From NCBI GenBank assembly GCA_945898025.1, contig CAMDGT010000065.1, positions 1 through 6,744 of the forward strand: a DNA stretch of 6,744 nucleotides, in the 5' to 3' direction. A model generated the notes under the pieces. It was not told the DNA's origin. It worked only from the letters and a program-made list of their open reading frames with translations, and did no database searches. Positions within the stretch are counted from its first letter, which is position 1, and each line of letters begins with the position of its first letter. The position numbers and the translations under genes were made by a program. This stretch comes from Rickettsia typhi. Lineage in GTDB: Bacteria > Pseudomonadota > Alphaproteobacteria > Rickettsiales > UBA1997. This document shows, one piece after another, positions 5,932 to 6,744 of the stretch.

Positions 5932-6744
5932 ATGTTGGGTATAAAATTTAACAAAATTATTATTTATGGATTGGGAATTTCAGGCATTTCGACATTAAAA
6001 TTTTTTGCTAGAAATTTAATTAATTCTCAAATTCAGCAATATGACTTATATGCAACCGATGATAATTTAGAAAATATAGAAAAAGCAGAGCAAAAATTAA
6101 TTGCAGAAAATTTTCCATTTTTAGATAAAATAATTTTTACTAAAAATAGTGAAATTATTTATGATGAAAAAACTATAATTAGCTTTTCCCCCGGCATTCC
6201 GCTTTATTTTCCAAAACCCCATCCAATTCTTGGATTGATTGATAAAAGCAAGGCTAAGCTTGTGTGCGATATTGAGATTTTTTATCGCCTTAATCGTAAT
6301 GATGATTTTATTGCAATTACAGGCACTAACGGTAAATCAACAGTGACCGCTCTTGTTGGCTTTTTATTTGAGAAATTACAATTAAAATCGGCAATTGGTG
6401 GTAATATAGGCAAGCCTTGCTTTGATTGCGAGGTCAAGAATAACAATAAGAACAAAGAAACGGCATTTATATTCGAAACTTCTTCATATCAACTTGATTT
6501 GCTTTCTGATTCTCATTTTAAAATATCCGCTCTCACTAACATTACTCCCGACCATCTTGATCGCCATAATTCAATGGATGAATATATTAAAGCCAAAAAG
6601 AGGGTTTTTAATAATCAAAATCAAGAAGATTTTGCAATTATAAATATTGACAATATTGAATCTAGAAAAGCCTATGAAGAATTACTGAATAATCGTCAGC
6701 AAAAAGTAGTGGCAATTTCCACTAAAAAACTTCCGCCAATATTA
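5932..6744 (+). CDS. murD: UDP-N-acetylmuramoyl-L-alanine--D-glutamate ligase MurD (3' end outside window)
   Basis: MurD is a cytoplasmic ATP-dependent ligase that adds D-glutamate to UDP-MurNAc-L-Ala in peptidoglycan precursor synthesis. The visible 271 codons begin MLGIKFNKIIIYGLGISGIS, a Rossmann-type UDP-substrate domain with the Gly-rich loop at about 13-18. FSPGIP lies at 85-90. The central ATPase domain has the P-loop ITGTNGKSTV (129-138), GGNIGKP (156-162), ETSSYQLDLL (182-191) and the Mur-ligase signature TNITPDHLDRH (202-212). AKKRVF (221-226) aligns with the E. coli AKLRIY region, so Lys222 is the likely carbamylated lysine. About 170-190 residues of a normal-length MurD, including most of the C-terminal domain, lie beyond the right edge. 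It starts 22 bp after tatD. No Shine-Dalgarno sequence is visible. Its presence suggests that the organism makes peptidoglycan. Confidence 0.96.
   Translation, partial: MLGIKFNKIIIYGLGISGISTLKFFARNLINSQIQQYDLYATDDNLENIEKAEQKLIAENFPFLDKIIFTKNSEIIYDEKTIISFSPGIPLYFPKPHPILGLIDKSKAKLVCDIEIFYRLNRNDDFIAITGTNGKSTVTALVGFLFEKLQLKSAIGGNIGKPCFDCEVKNNNKNKETAFIFETSSYQLDLLSDSHFKISALTNITPDHLDRHNSMDEYIKAKKRVFNNQNQEDFAIINIDNIESRKAYEELLNNRQQKVVAISTKKLPPIL

Noticed and set aside
5907..5952. Possible reading of TGA as Trp at the end of tatD
   Set aside because: Trp is encoded by TGG throughout bamB, the TatD length matches the family at this TGA, and the extension would overlap the murD start.
6422..6643. Plus-strand 73-codon open frame in another phase within murD
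   Set aside because: The murD frame is open here and carries ETSSYQLD and TNITPDHLDRH, so this is an out-of-phase shadow.

Overview
The window is AT-rich (about 30% G+C by eye) and fully packed with bacterial housekeeping genes. It has two divergent gene blocks separated by a 237-bp intergenic region. The ribosomal protein L33 sequence, the yajC-secD order, the YfgM-like/BamB pair and the general AT bias best fit an AT-rich Gram-negative alphaproteobacterium, perhaps Rickettsiales-like or another host-associated lineage. That placement is inference from sequence character, not a phylogeny. TGG encodes Trp and TGA ends one gene (tatD), so the code looks standard.

Left block, minus strand, read from about 1835 down to 1: rpmG (ribosomal protein L33), yajC (Sec translocon accessory subunit) and secD (translocon motor subunit, cut by the left edge after 391 codons). 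The gaps are 38 bp and 10 bp, so this is probably one transcription unit. A TTGACT element near 1972 may be its promoter, and a small hairpin overlaps the rpmG stop.

Centre, 1836-2072: a very AT-rich divergent promoter region. It ends in three exact 11-bp tandem repeats that finish two bases before the folD start codon.

Right block, plus strand: folD (one-carbon metabolism), a single-span membrane protein of the YfgM type, a BamB-like beta-propeller lipoprotein, a TatD-family metal-dependent hydrolase, and murD (peptidoglycan precursor ligase, cut by the right edge). Gaps are 3 to 46 bp with no clear terminator, which suggests an operon.

Most of the genes serve envelope biogenesis: protein export (SecD, YajC, probably YfgM), outer-membrane protein assembly (BamB) and peptidoglycan synthesis (MurD). 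I see no mobile element, CRISPR array, tRNA or rRNA, and no convincing new system. The points most worth a second look are the lack of a recognisable Shine-Dalgarno sequence before all eight genes, the 11-bp repeats at the folD start, the hairpin on the rpmG stop, and the unusual neighbours of the yfgM-bamB pair.
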